The notes: generated by a model from the sequence alone, not told the origin. A stretch of DNA of 64,000 nucleotides from Gigaspora margarita (GCA_009809945.1 WTPW01000413.1:77799-141798), one strand, 5' to 3'; positions 33,746 through 46,250 are shown, counted from the stretch's first letter. A program made the numbers and translations.

Positions 33746-36403
33746 CAACTATAATATATTAAAATTTTAGCTAATTTGAATTGATAGTTCTCAAGTAATT
33801 ACTAGTAAATAATGGTTAATTTTTTTAAAAAAATTATCTATCATTACAAATGATTTCTCAAGAACAACTGATTCAAATTGGCTGAAATTTTAATATGTTA
33901 CTAGTTGTAAGACCTGTCATTAAATAACGAGTTATATTTAAACACAGTTGTTTAACTTAAGAAATTAATATTTTAAGTATCTTAAGATAAATTTAATATG
34001 CTATTTGACCTGCTGTTTATGAATAGTGTATTACTTGCTAGTTATACATTGTTTTAAAATCGCATAATACAGTATGTATAATTTAGTAAATACTAAAAAA
34101 GCAGAATATAATAACTAATAGTTAATTAAATAATTAATAGATATTATTATTTCTATTTTGTTATTCAAATATTTAGATTTAGTGCCTGGAACTGCAATTA
34201 AAATTTTATTTTTCAAAATTAAAACTGGTTTTAAGCAGGTTAAATAAGTGAAATAAAAAATAGTTCCAAAATTTCAAAATTGTGTTATTATAATGAATTC
34301 AAAGTTAATAACATTATAATTTAAGAACTACTAACCAATAAATATAGTATAACTAATGATATTATAGAAAGTAGTAATTGTACCCGGGTAGAACTTGCAA
34401 TTATATGACATAGTAATTTAGTCGGATATCCAGGTAATTTAATAGTAACCGGGTAGAGGTTTTCCCAACGAGTACAATCTCTAATAGAAAGATGATTAAA
34501 CAAAAGAGTTGTTAACCTTCAGTTTATTAGTAAATAGATAGATAAGTACAATAATTCTTAGAATTGTGATTAAATTATTCTAAGATGTAATAATTATACT
34601 AAATTCTTGTAATTTTATTTAGATGACATATAGTGTTATAATAACTTTATATGCTTTGAGTACTATATAATAACTAACTTTTTCTTTGACTTTAAAATTA
34701 AAAGCTATTGCAATAATATAGCACTATATTTTTGAAAAACTTCTGAGTACACAATATTCTTGATGCAATTAAGTAATTCTAGAGAGGCTAGTCCAAAAAA
34801 AGACACAAATTTTGATATATAGTAACACATGAACATGCAATATAAAACTGCCCATATGAGAATACAGGCTTGTAAAATGCTTAAGTGTACCATGCTTTTG
34901 AATCCTTTACTACAAAAAAAAGTTGATTGGTGTTATGTATTTTTCGTTTTTTTCTATAATTTTGCAATATTTATATAAATTATTATTTAGCTTGACTATA
35001 ATTTGTAGAGTTTTATTACAAAAAAAAAAAAGAAAAATAATAAAACTATTAGATAAAATTTCTTATAAAACTTAAGGATATACTAATTAATTCCTTATAT
35101 GAAAATATTGAATTTGTGCAAAATAAATAGTAAGTTTGTAAGTTCTTTTTTATCAAATTTATTTTAATATTTTGTTTGAATAAAGCCTTAATTTTACAAA
35201 AAAAAAAGTTATTCTTTTTATATATAAATTGAAGTTTGCAATTAATCATCTAAGTAGTTTGAAATAATAGAACAATATTGAATACTACAAAAAACAAAAC
35301 TATCTTTCTTATCATATATTAAGTTGAAGTTTGCAATTAATTGCCTAAGTAGCTTGTAATGATATAATAATATTGTGGGTAAGACACTTTTTTTTTAGAT
35401 TTTTTTTTATGTTTAGAAATGAATTCAACTTCTAAGGGTCAATAAAATTCAAAAAAGTAGTTGGTCAATAAACTTGCTAAATAAATACTGAATCTGAATT
35501 TTCTATCTTAAAAAGATATCTATAAATAAAAAAAAGTTATTTGAAGTTGCAAAATTACAAATTATCATAGTATTATCTTACTTATTTGTGCAAGTAATTA
35601 AAACCAAAAAAGGAAATCTGATTTTTTAAATAACTAAATATGGGAGACAAAAATTTAATGTTCATGCATTAACATTATTGGCTAGAGTTAGATTAAAATT
35701 TATTACATGTAAATTTTTATTAATATCATTTTTAATTAGAGCACCAAGTCAATTTAAACATTAGGTTTTACAAAAATTTAAATGCTTAACATTAGTTGTT
35801 ATAGAGTTAAATTAATGTTTATTTTATGTGAATTTCAAAGATCATTTTAAATTAGTGCCTAAGATTAATATAAACTTTAGTTTTGGTATATTTTTATTTT
35901 CTTTCTTCTTTTATGCATATTTTGATCCTTTATTGGACTAATCTGAAAATGCCTTCTTTAGAAGCTTGTATTACTTGCACCAACAATAAGATTAACAAAT
36001 ACAATTAGATTTGAAGTAGTGCAAAATGCACAACTGTATAACAAAACTACCTCAGTAGGACCATAAAAAATGCACCAATAAGATCTCTTCTAATAAGTAA
36101 TGCCAATAAGATCATTGTATTAGATGTAATATGAAAATTACACATTTTTTAAAAAGTGCTAATAACTCAAAATTTTGTCTATAAAACTATCTACTGCACA
36201 CTAACAAAAAAAATTTCTTGCAAAATTTTGGTATAAAATAAGCCTTCTTTTGGTTATTATTTTAACCCTAATATAAGGTTTTATAATTTTAAAAATATTG
36301 CACATATTTGTTTGTTTGATTAGTATAAATCATCTGATTGGTGTATTTCTTATAGCACTACTAATTATTAAATGTTTTAATATATAGATACTATATACTA
36401 AAG
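33746..36403. other. long AT-rich stretch without a recognised gene
   Basis: Near-duplicate blocks: 35217-35290 and 35316-35385 (GAAGTTTGCAATTAAT) and 35660-35760 and 35785-35880 (TTAACATTA ... TTTTTAATTAGAGC). TGCACACTAACAAAAAAAAT at about 36190 belongs to a repeat also at 61040-61140. The 34321-34503 ORF (60 codons, minus) lies on slightly less AT-rich DNA with ACCCGGGTA and AACCGGGTA. It has no known domain. Confidence 0.4.
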
Positions 36404-37338
36404 GTTATATAATTTGTGTAACAAAAATATGCACTTAGGTTATACAAAGGGCAATTATACTGTTTTTGCAAAAATAATTTTTAGTTCATGAAACTAATAT
36501 TGTACAAATTCTGTTTTAATAACTAATTAGTCTTTTTGAACTGATATGGAATATAAAAAGGTTGCTCTCTCTGATAGCATAGCGGAATTTCATTTTGATT
36601 GGCTATTAAAATACCCCAGAAAAATGCAAATTATTCCCAAATAAAGTATCAGCTATATCTGATGAATTTTTATACTCATGAAACTTTCAAAAGATAAGTT
36701 AAAATACTTTCTAAAAAAGTGTATTGTGTCTTACAATATATTCATAATAACTAATTTATATTTCACAATGTATACAATATTATTCATTTCACAATAAGCG
36801 CACTATTTATTATACAACTACTACTTAAATTTTCATGATACAATTAGCTAAATAATAATATACATGAATATTTCTAAATATTGCTACTATAAAATGTTGT
36901 ATTTATAAACTACTCATAACTAAATATAATAAAAAAAATAGAGTTTGGATATTAGTTTTAAATACGTAGTACTTTTTACTTCTAGAAATCAAGTAGACTA
37001 GTTGAGACAAAATCTTGCAACTTTCACTTACTAATTTGCTTAGGTCGACAAAGTATCTTCTGATCTTTCAAAACTTTCACTTCTCATTTGTTTTAAAATA
37101 ATTTTTTTTTATATGACATGACGATTTTTATTTATAAAAGTACTTTAAAATTACAATTAACTATATAAAAAAAAAGATTGTTACCAATCATAATTACTCT
37201 AATTTTAGCCAATCAAAACAAACTTCTGCTATGCTTTCTCTGATTGGCTAATTCTTCTTAAAGAATTTGTATTGCCCTTACAAATAGTAAGGTTGATGGT
37301 ACAAATTGCTATACCTATTAGCTATATATAGTACAAAA
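36404..37338. repeat. dispersed repeat, copy 1, holding a MULE-type element
   Basis: GGTTATATAATTTGTGTAAC, TTAGGTTATACAA and, beyond the insertion, TTCTTCTTAAAGAATTTGTA match 38472-38740 in the same order and orientation. In copy 2 the two parts are contiguous (38640-38660), which gives the empty site for 36576-37235. Confidence 0.75.
36576..37235. mobile_element. 660 bp Mutator-like (MULE) non-autonomous element
   Basis: TIRs of about 30 bp: AGCATAGCGGAATTTCATTT and inverted AGCATAGCAGAAGTTTGTTT, both followed by TGATTGGCTA. TSD CTCTCTGAT (36567-36575) and TTCTCTGAT (37236-37244), 9 bp with one mismatch. The 9 bp TSD and long TIR fit Mutator. No coding capacity. The same TIR start occurs at 57558-58439. 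Confidence 0.85.
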
Positions 37339-38438
37339 ATTTTTTTTTTTTTTTACTCTTAGGCAGTCTCGCAGACGATCTTTATTAAAATACTTGTAAA
37401 TTTCAAGAAATACAAGGTTGCTTTCTAATTTAGCGAACCCTACATCATACTGATTCTTTAGTTTCAAGAATACAATATGCGACCTGCCGCACTAGTGCCG
37501 CAGCAAAATGCTGAAACAAACTAGGAGTTTGAAGTCAAACTCAAGGGCGTTGTCAAACAGCCTAATTTTTAAACCTTCTTCTCCAAGCTTCTCGAGTAAA
37601 GGAATTCTAGTAAAAAAAAACAGATATATAGAAAAAAAGGGGAAAGTAAATGGGGGATAAACTACACTACCTAAACGAATACCAAAAACGACAAAATAAA
37701 AAGAAGAAAAGAGTGAAGAAAAAGGCAAAAATTAGACTGATGACAGCACTTATTTCACCTGGTTTCAAGAATAAAAATTATATAATACTATGCTGGTAAA
37801 AATACTGAGTACTATATTTACAGCAAAAAATATATGTAAAAAAAGCTGATGAGGAAAAAAGAAAAGAAAAACTACGGCTAAAAGAATGTTCTAGAAAGAA
37901 ATTTCAATTCGCGTTTATCTCCAACTTATCCATGTCCTGAATTTTACTCGTGACTTGATCCAAACTGGAAGCTGTATTCCCAAAATGAAAGAGTAAACAA
38001 TGTCGATCTTTTGGAGGGGGTAAACCAAATTGCCCACTTTTGTTGAAATTTCGAAAAGCCAAAGGAGCGCCAAGGAAAGTACCAAAACTGAAAGGATTTG
38101 GAAAGAGTTACGCCATACAAAATACTATATCTAACCAAGTATTTACTTCTGTTTTCATATCCATAAAACTTGACAAAGTACCAGGTTATTAGGCCTACTA
38201 CTTCTTTGCTTGGTAGTACTAGAGATTTCTGCTCGGAGGCCTCTTCCATAAGGGTTCAAATCTCTTTCAACTCTATTTCAGCTACAACCAAACATACGAT
38301 GATTAGCCTTGAGTCCCAGCTGCTACTAGTAAAGTTTTGTTGCATATTAAACATGTTAATTGTATGGTTTTCGTAGGTCGGTATTCTTAAAAATTTTGGT
38401 ACAAGGGATCGTCAGAAAGAGAATAAACTTATTATTTC
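37339..38438 (-). mobile_element. 1.1 kb 5'-truncated retrocopy, probably a LINE
   Basis: Flanked by a perfect 15 bp TSD, ATATATAGTACAAAA (37324-37338 and 38439-38453). A poly-A tail (T run about 37340-37354) follows AATAAAGATCGTCTGCG near 37375 on the minus strand. These are the marks of target-primed insertion. The 3' AATAAAGAT pattern resembles the LINE at 5775. Protein-like pieces on the minus strand (a 101-codon ORF 37944-38249, and another frame with FGTFLGAPLAFRNFNKSGQF) show coding ancestry with shifts, but I do not recognise a domain. It could instead be a processed copy of a cellular mRNA. Confidence 0.75.
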
Positions 38439-38453
38439 ATATATAGTACAAAA

Positions 38454-39340
38454 TGAAAATCTAATTTATACTAAAGGTTATATAATTTGTATAATAAAAA
38501 TATGCACTTAGGTTATACAAGGGTCATTACACTGTTTTCACAAAAATAATTTTTAGTTATATAAAACTAATATTGTATAACATTATACAAATTCTATTTT
38601 GGTAACTTATTGTCTTTGTTGGGCTAATATAGAATAGTAAAGTTGCATTCTTTGATTGGCTATTTCTTCTTAAAGAGTTTGTATTACCTCACAAATAGTA
38701 AGATTGATGCCTACCTATTAGCTATTTATAGTGCAACTGTGTAATGACAGATGGATAGAAGACTAATTTTTAATATATAGATAGTTGAATAAATAAATTA
38801 TTCTCAGTAAAAATTTGAGCTGATTTTGATTAGTATTTTTTGAGAAAATGTCTGTCAATTTTGAAAAAATCTAACAAATTTTTGTTACATATGGGCCGAT
38901 CTGCAGAATTAGATCTTACTGATCTGCAAATAATCACATGATGATTGGACGAAATCAACGTCAAACACTTTTTCCTACCCAAAAAAAATAAAAAAACATA
39001 TGCCAACCCATTTCTTGTACCCTAAACCCATTTCTTATTTTTCAAAAAATAATAAGAATTAGTAATAAGCAAGTATAACAAGTATTTATTTACTATTTTA
39101 CTATGACTGTATAAAAGCAATTTACGTGTTATTAATTATTTTTTTTTGAGAACTTATACTAACAAAGCATTTGTTTAGTAGTAATAGAAAAGTTTATTAA
39201 ATCAAATGAGAATACTTAAGCAGAATTCCTCACAGTATAAGTTGTTAGTAATCTTAATAGAATGGTCTGGTTTGGTTTAATATAGTCAATTTTTGTTAGA
39301 TTTTTGATTGGTTTATTATAGTCCACAATTTGGTCTTAAA
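38454..39340. other. non-coding stretch: dispersed repeats
   Basis: 38472-38740 is copy 2 of the 36404 repeat. 38765-38885 is the inverted partner of 33630-33745. TATGGGCCGATCTGCAG at 38886 is mirrored by CTGCAGATCTGCCCATA at 42832-42848, a possible terminal pair of a 4 kb composite. No gene. Confidence 0.5.
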
Positions 39341-39748
39341 TAGGGTTCCAAATTGGGTGACCCAGTTTTGCATGCCATATTTGGTCAAGATTTTCAAAAT
39401 TCTAGCTTTTTCAATTATCTCCTTATTAATAATAAATTTACAGATAAATAATAATTCTATATAGATTATCACAAATGTTCTCAGATTTTTCTATTATTTT
39501 CGAGCTATTTAATCTATAAAAATGGAAAAATGGGTCACGGTTACCCAGTTAACCCATTTTGCTTGATTTTAAAATTTAGATAACTCAAAAACTAATATGA
39601 GGATTACAAAACTCTATCTAGAAATTTGTAGAAAAGTTACTCTTCTGCAATTCTGATAATAATTAAAAGCAGCTTAAAAAGATCAGTTTTCTAAAATTAT
39701 CAATTAAATATAGTAAAAAAAAAATGGGTCAAAAAGCTTGGAACCCTA
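39341..39748. mobile_element. 408 bp hAT-type MITE
   Basis: The termini are TAGGGTTCCAA and TTGGAACCCTA. GTCTTAAA lies on both sides (39333-39340, 39749-39756), a perfect 8 bp TSD. Subterminal TGGGTGACCCA/TGGGTCA motifs. Confidence 0.9.
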
Positions 39749-39796
39749 GTCTTAAAACTACTGATAAGTACAGGCTAGCGACTAACTTGTTAACTT

Positions 39797-39937
39797 GAAA
39801 CTCAAATCGTGACTTGAGTTACTCAAGTATTAATATTTTTAATTAATGACTGGACTCGAGTACTTGAGCCATGAAATATTTAAATTAAGCTAAATATATT
39901 TAATCCTTGAGTAACTCAAGTCATGATTCGAGTTGAT
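39797..39937. repeat. 141 bp hairpin element
   Basis: The arms CGTGACTTGAGTTACTCAAG and CTTGAGTAACTCAAGTCATG extend outward through AAACTCAAAT/ATTCGAGTT. Confidence 0.75.
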
Positions 39938-40627
39938 GAGTCCAGTCTCAAGCCTCTTGGGACCTAGCAATTTTTGTAATGGTTTAACTGCTTCTTTTCT
40001 GCCCAAATATATAGTTTGAGCCTGAGATAATTGACGATTTATAGACACTGACAGAAAAAACACAAAGATTGGGAAAAGACACAAGTGGAAACCCTTAAGA
40101 CACTTGCACATTTTGAGGGTACTAGTGGTCAAACTGTAAATATAAGACTGAGCTATTGTTAATAAATACAGTAATAGTAATTTAAATTTATTTGAATTAA
40201 CATTATATTTATGCATTTTCTAGTATCAATACAAGCTTGAACATAAAAGTTGTTTCTTTTCTTTCCATTCTGACCTGTGGTTCTAGCACAGGCCTTTTTT
40301 TTCAAGTTCAGAATGGTAGTTATTCCAGAAATGACCAATCTTACAAAGAATATCAAAAACAATTAAATACCTTTAATTCCTTTTAATTGCTCTCAAAGTT
40401 TTTTGTCATCACTAAGAACAGAAATCAGACAAAAAATAGGGAAGAAATAGAAAGAAATGCCAATTTACAAGCCAAATTAGATACTGCGAACTTCTCTATA
40501 CTTTCACGCTCCATTCATAAAATTTAATAAGTTTTTATTTCTAATTTGCTAATAGTATAGACAAATTTTTGGAGGTCTATTGATCTAAGACTAAACTATA
40601 TAATATCCCTCGATATTTGTGATTAAT
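39938..40627 (-). other. non-coding stretch with possible coding debris
   Basis: On the minus strand two overlapping frames look somewhat protein-like: SINRQLSQAQTIYLGRKEAV (ORF 39890-40216) and ACARTTGQNGKKRNNFYVQA (ORF 40159-40362). They could be remains of a gene, but no domain is recognised. Confidence 0.25.
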
Positions 40628-41222
40628 CTTTTTCCTTTTTTCCTTCACTACTAACTCGCAACAACCTAATCCACCTACAATTTTAGACCTAAGTGTTTAT
40701 ATAATGGGGCGCAGATGTATTAACCTCCACTTGTGGTCAGGGCGTAACCTTAAACCACTACCACTACCACCCAAACCCAAATCTTCAGTACACATGTGTC
40801 GAGAGATGAACATCGTTGGAATACGTGCTGTTAGCAATCGATACGACAAGTCCGTCTGGGGTGCATCAGTCAATTGACGTCCTGGGTCCCTATCTCCTGC
40901 GGTGTTTCAGTTCCACCTCTATCCGTCGAGACCCATCGCACTTAGCCACATGCCCGATAGTAGTTGCACCGAGCTTGCCTCCTATCTGACCTTCTCCGTT
41001 AATGGCAGTAGCATCGTATGGTAAGCGACACAGCCTAGAAACGCCGCTACCAGAAATCTGTTACACAGTTTCTTACTCAGCCTTTTGGCTGAATCCGTGA
41101 CTTCAGCTATTCCTAATCGAGTCCTAACACAAAATCCAATTCTGCCCTTAGGCGAATTTGAACTGGCAACCTTCGATTGGCGACCTTGGAGCTTAACCGC
41201 TAAGCTATCAACTCTAAGGTCT
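40628..41222 (-). mobile_element. tRNA-derived SINE, copy 2 (595 bp)
   Basis: Minus strand. A perfect 14 bp TSD TATTTGTGATTAAT (40614-40627 and 41223-41236). Head: A box TAGCTTAGCGG (complement 41197-41207) and B box GTTCAAATTC (complement 41154-41163). The tail is GGAAAAAAGGAAAAAG. Body blocks are shared with copy 1 at 26070-26700. It keeps more GC-rich, probably less mutated sequence than copy 1. The B box is closer to the Pol III consensus, so this may be the younger copy. Confidence 0.88.
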
Positions 41223-41236
41223 TATTTGTGATTAAT

Positions 41237-41746
41237 TAAGGGTAGAGTATGCTATTTTCAAATTATATATAAAACAAATGGTAAAATTTTTTTCTTTTTA
41301 AAATTAAAAAAATTATATTAAGTTAACTAGATTAATTGTTTAAAAAAGTTATAGAATAGGTTTTTCTGATTCTAACGGTAGTAAAATTATTAAAATTGGT
41401 TAGATCCTCACTGAAAAGCATGTGTTTAAAGATTGGGTATTACAAATTGGTTACAAAAATCATATGATATAAGCCAATCAGGATCATCGATTTTGTGTCA
41501 CTACAGAGAATTTGGAGTTACCACAGAGAACTTTATGATATATATATACAGGTTTTTTTAAATGGTACGTGCATTTAAAGTTTTACTACTATAAAAGGAA
41601 GGATTTGATCTATGCGCCACAAATTTTTGGTTAAAATTGATTGCAACTTAAAAGATTTTTATTTGTGGCATTTTTGTAATACCTATATAAATTTTTTTCG
41701 TACATCAATTTTATATGAAAATGATCATCATTGGACTCTACCCTTA
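41237..41746. mobile_element. 510 bp TIR element
   Basis: TAAGGGTAGAGT at the left is matched by ACTCTACCCTTA at the right. GTGATTA lies close to both ends, but the exact TSD is ambiguous. It directly abuts the SINE's TSD. Confidence 0.55.
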
Positions 41747-43235
41747 AAGTGATTATATCAATATTTGTGCATAATAATTAAATTTTGAACCTAATATATT
41801 TAATATGAAATGCCTTTAGTTAAACCGATATCTGGATATATCAATAAATGCTTTCCATTAAAATCTTTAATCTATTGTATAATTAAGCATCATTACAATT
41901 ATTAGAAGATTACAATAAGAGTAATACCAGTCACTAAAAATTCTAAAAGACTTTAAACCACTTTATTTAATTTATTAAATTTATATTAGTAATAAAGTCT
42001 AGTAAAATCGCTATATGCAAGACCCGGGTCTATGATAGGTTTTAAATTAGAAAAATATAAGAGACCTGAGTCTAGTACTATATAGCGCTGCATATAGTAC
42101 CCAAGTACTTTTACTTGCTATTAGATAGATCAAACCTAATGAAAAGATCACACCATTAATTATGAAAATTTGGACACAAATCATTTTCAAAAAAAAAGGA
42201 TACTACTCCAGGAGGTACTATATGCAGCACTATATGGTACACATCCAAGAGTTCATGTCACTAAGAGAAACACTTTGAACAGTATCTTGCATTTATAATA
42301 GCTCTAAATAAATATTTGAAAAAACCCATATTTGCTCACAATTAAAGAACAAAGGGTCAAAAGATCGTGCATAAGTTTATCTAGCTAGATTGCAAAAAAT
42401 ACAACGCGACTTATTATTGTTAATATAAATAAAGTAAAACTTGAATTAAAATATACTTACCTAGTCTAATGCGAATAAAAAAGCTATTTGGGTAGGTATG
42501 AGTCATCATGCTATCTAACTTGATTATACTGTTATACTGTAATTTGTACTAATTTTGTTCATAAAAAAGTTTTTAATAAAGTACTTTAAAAAAAAACAAA
42601 TAAAAAAAAGCATTGTAAGCACTTCGAATGTTTTTAAATTCAAAATCTAACTATAACTATATAATACAGAAGTACAAAGCGTTTAAAATTTATGTCTATA
42701 TCGAAAATTTAAATGGTTTATATATTTGTCAAATGACTGACACATTAAAGATCTACATATTTGTCAAATGATTAATGCACTAAAGATCTATATATGTCAA
42801 ATTTAGGTGCGTCAAAAAATTTGTGATGATCTGCAGATCTGCCCATATGATATATCAATAATGATAATACTCAGCAGGGGTGTTGCATATCAATTGTAAT
42901 CTAAATTAATAATTACAACATCTTTATTTATATTAAGTATGATAATTTTAAAGTATTGGCTTGATCAGATTTAATGTAAATAACAATATAAATAAAAGGG
43001 TTATTGCTATCATATATTTATATAGATTATAATTGAGTGCAATTATTCAATTTGTATTTTTAATTAATTGTAATCGATTATAAGAAAATTTTTAAAAATT
43101 TCCTGATGAAAATTTATAGAATATATACTGAATATAATGTCACAAATTATAATTTAAAATGAAATCTATATTTTTTACTTAACCTGCTAACCTTCTAAAC
43201 CCCACTAATACTTGTTAATTACAACTTTTTTAAAA
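41747..43235. other. AT-rich non-coding stretch
   Basis: 42013-42100 has AAGACCCGGGTCTATGATAG and AGACCTGAGTCTAGTAC, relatives of the CCCGGG motifs at 526 and 21712. 42735-42850 holds the mirrored TGCAGATCTGCCCATA end. 42851-43110 is piece 4 of the ATATATCGATT block and ends with TTTCCTGATGAAAATTT. No gene. Confidence 0.4.
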
Positions 43236-43266
43236 CTAAACCCTAACCCTAACCCCTAACCCTAAA
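43236..43266. repeat. short telomere-like CCCTAA tract
   Basis: AAACCCTAACCCTAACCCC and one more CTAACCCTAAA, about four units of the common fungal telomere repeat, in the middle of repeat DNA. Confidence 0.7.
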
Positions 43267-43559
43267 AAATGCACCCCAAAAAAATTTAGTTTTCAAGATT
43301 TTATACTATAATTTTATTTTAATATTTTAATCTGCCACATATAATAATCCAGTATAAAACCCGCAAGTGAATTAAATATTTTACTTGCAAGCATAATTTA
43401 AAATTATATGCAAGAAACTTGCAAAAATTTAGAAAATTTATCTGCAGATTCCACACTTGCATATCAAGTTTTATTTGCAAAAATTGAAAATTTGTTGCAG
43501 TTTGCAACTTCCACAACCCAATTTCAGACACTGTTCTACACTATATAAAAATCACTATT

Positions 43560-44192
43560 TCTTAAACCATAATGCAAGCAAATTTGCTTGCTAAAATTTT
43601 TTTGTTTGTAATTTTGCAATTACAAAAAATTTTATTATGCTTACCCTCTATTTCTAAGCTAAAATAAAAATTTGAGTTATAATTAGTTATTATTTATAAA
43701 ATTTGTAATTTAATTTCAATATTTAATTTTATATTCAACTAATTGTAAAATTCTATTATAAAAATTTTTCAAAAATTTTCAAATTTTTATATATTGCCAA
43801 CTCCAATAAAGGATTTTTATGACTAATTAAAGATAATATTTTAATTATAAAATTTAAAAAATTTTACTAGTTAAATTGCTTATCAAAACTAAATCTATAC
43901 TTTGTATTAAGATTATAGAGGGTAGAAATTAAATTAAAAAGTTTGTCAAAGAGTAAAGACAAAATTTACACTTTAAAAATTTTTTTTTAAAATTATAAGA
44001 TTTTTAGTATATAGAAAACTTTACTTTCTTTTTTTATAAAGTAAAAATAAATATTACTATTTTATAATTCTTATTTTCAAATATTATTGTATAAATTTTT
44101 TAAATATATTAAAATTTGACCAAATTAGATTAGACACTAAAGATTTAAAATTTTAGTAGCCAAATTTGCTTGCTAAAATTTATGGTTTAAGG
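43560..44192. mobile_element. TIR element, copy B of the 640 bp family
   Basis: The ends are CTTAAACCATAA and TTTATGGTTTAAGG, with GCAAATTTGCTTGCTAAAAT just inside on both sides. The interior aligns with 9559-10201. Confidence 0.65.
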
Positions 44193-44618
44193 AATAGGCA
44201 AAATGTAGAATACTTCTATTTAAAAATTTTTCTACTAAATTAACAATATATGCCCACTAATTAAAAGTTGTAAAGCTTATTTAAACATATCTAACAGTAG
44301 TTAGATCATCCAAATCTGCCCAGTAAATGGTGAGATATTATTAAAAAATGATTCCATAACTATCTAAAATCTCTATTAGTTAAAGAATATATTACTCTGA
44401 ATAATAAATAATAGTAAAAATTATAATAAAAACATATAATTTTACTATAAACTTTAAGCAAAACATTCTTTTTAGCTTACAAATTAACTTTTTTCAAATT
44501 TTGGGATTAAGCATATAAAGAATAGTAGATTAAGGTTTTAAACCACTTTTTTAAAATTTTGCAATTTTTTTAATAAAATTTTTAGAAAGATAACTTTTTT
44601 CAATTTCAAACTGCAATT

Positions 44619-45133
44619 ATATATATAATTTTATGCTAAACAAGTTTACTTAGTAGCAAAATATAGGTTATCTTAACAAAAAAAACAGGTTAGCTATATG
44701 CTAAAGTTAAAAATTTTTGGTTTGTAATATAAAACTCTTTTATTTTGTCAAGATAACCTGCTTTGGACTTCTAAATAAACTTGTTCAGCAGGTAATTCTA
44801 CTTGTATTAAAATCAAAACACATTTTCTCAAACCTTTTACTAAGTGAAAAATAGGATTAAAGTTAGAAATTTTTTTTTAAAAAAAATTTCCAACTTTAAT
44901 ACTATTTTTTACTTAGTAAAAAGTTCGAAAAAATGTTTTGACTTTAATTCAAGTAGAATTACCTGCTAAACAAGTTTACTAGAAGCCCAAAGCAGGTTAT
45001 CTTGACAAAAAAGGTTTTTATATTACAAACCAAAAATTTTTAACTTTAGCATATAGCTAATCTGTTTTTTTTTGTTAAGATAACCTATATTTTGCTACTA
45101 AGTAAACTTGTTTAGCATAAAATTTTATATATA
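44619..45133. repeat. 515 bp palindrome
   Basis: Arms of about 255 bp mirror each other around 44876. Landmarks: TTTTATGCTAAACAAGTTTA, ATAGGTTATCTTAACAAAAA, AAACTTGTTCAGCAGGTAAT and their complements on the right. Confidence 0.85.
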
Positions 45134-45698
45134 AGGTAAGTATGGGTATTGTAGTGAAGTTAAGAAAATTTTTGGTGTAACTTGGAGTCTATTGGTCTGA
45201 ATTGAATGATTTTTAGCACCATTCGATTCATTTTAATAAAATGAATCAAATGATATCAAAATTGTTCAATTTGGATCACAAGATCACAAGTTATTTACAA
45301 TTATATATTACACAAAATTGGAAGTAGGTATTGTGGTAAAAAGGGTATTGTGGCGGAATTGCAATACCGTGTGATTCATCAGTCCAAACTAAACAATTTT
45401 TATACTATATAAATCGTCTTATTGAGATAATTCAAATAGTACAAAAATAATTTGATTCTGATCACTGGATCACAAGACATTAGCATTAGAATAGTGTCTG
45501 AATATAATATATTAGAATTTTTAAAAATTGATTTATAACATTCAAACGCCAATAACTCTTGATCACATGATAATAATCAAATAAGTTTTATACCATTTGA
45601 ACCATCTTGGTAAGATAGACGATTTGAATAGTATAAAAATTGTTAAGTTTGAACTGATAGGTCACAAGTTATAGCAGATCTGCTACAATACCCTTATC
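45134..45698. mobile_element. TIR element with three hairpin modules
   Basis: The left end AGGTAAGTATGGGTATTGTA follows a TA. The right side has CTACAATACCCTTATCC. Modules lie at 45177-45300, 45365-45480 and 45545-45665, each with a GATCACAAG-type edge and a TCTCAATAAGA-like centre. Same family as 31192-31757. Confidence 0.7.
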
Positions 45699-45780
45699 CA
45701 CCACAATACCAATAGTTATTTAATTGCAGACCAGTTTTAACATAAGAGAAATAAAACCGGTCCGTACTCCAGTTAATTAA

Positions 45781-46074
45781 ATGACAATTGAATCAGTCCA
45801 ACTAAAAATCTGTTTGCACAACCTATGTGATCATGTGGAACTTCTAAGTCCTGACGAATTCTGGAAAATATTGAAAGTTTTTTTCGTTATTTCTGAACCA
45901 AATTGGGTTAATTTTTTAGAAACGGTAATTTGCCTTTTTATCATTGTTAAAAAAATTCGCGTAGAAAAATTTAGGGTAAAATGTCAGAGAAGACAAAATG
46001 ATAATAATCTTTCGTCTCTAAAATTTTTGTTCCCGCTTATACAGCATATTCACAAGTTCGAGTCCAAGCGCTGA
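45781..46074 (+). CDS. small duplicated hypothetical protein, copy B
   Basis: 97 codons, MTIESVQLKICLHNLCDHVE... then SPDEFWKILKVFFVISEPN, a 15-codon stretch partly absent from copy A. The two copies keep one frame through two length changes. The C-terminal dozen residues differ by frame. No known domain. Coding status is uncertain. Confidence 0.35.
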   Translation: MTIESVQLKICLHNLCDHVELLSPDEFWKILKVFFVISEPNWVNFLETVICLFIIVKKIRVEKFRVKCQRRQNDNNLSSLKFLFPLIQHIHKFESKR

Positions 46075-46250
46075 ATATATAATTTTTATAAAGTTGATAT
46101 TGCCCTATAAACCTCCTTTAAATGCATTGCTTTATTATCCTAATGTCTGTGTTTAGATTAAACTACAAATTTTAACCCATTTTGTTCAAGTAGTAGTCAT
46201 ACCTAGGGATGGCATATGATTTAAATCACGATGACCGTTTTTAATTTATT

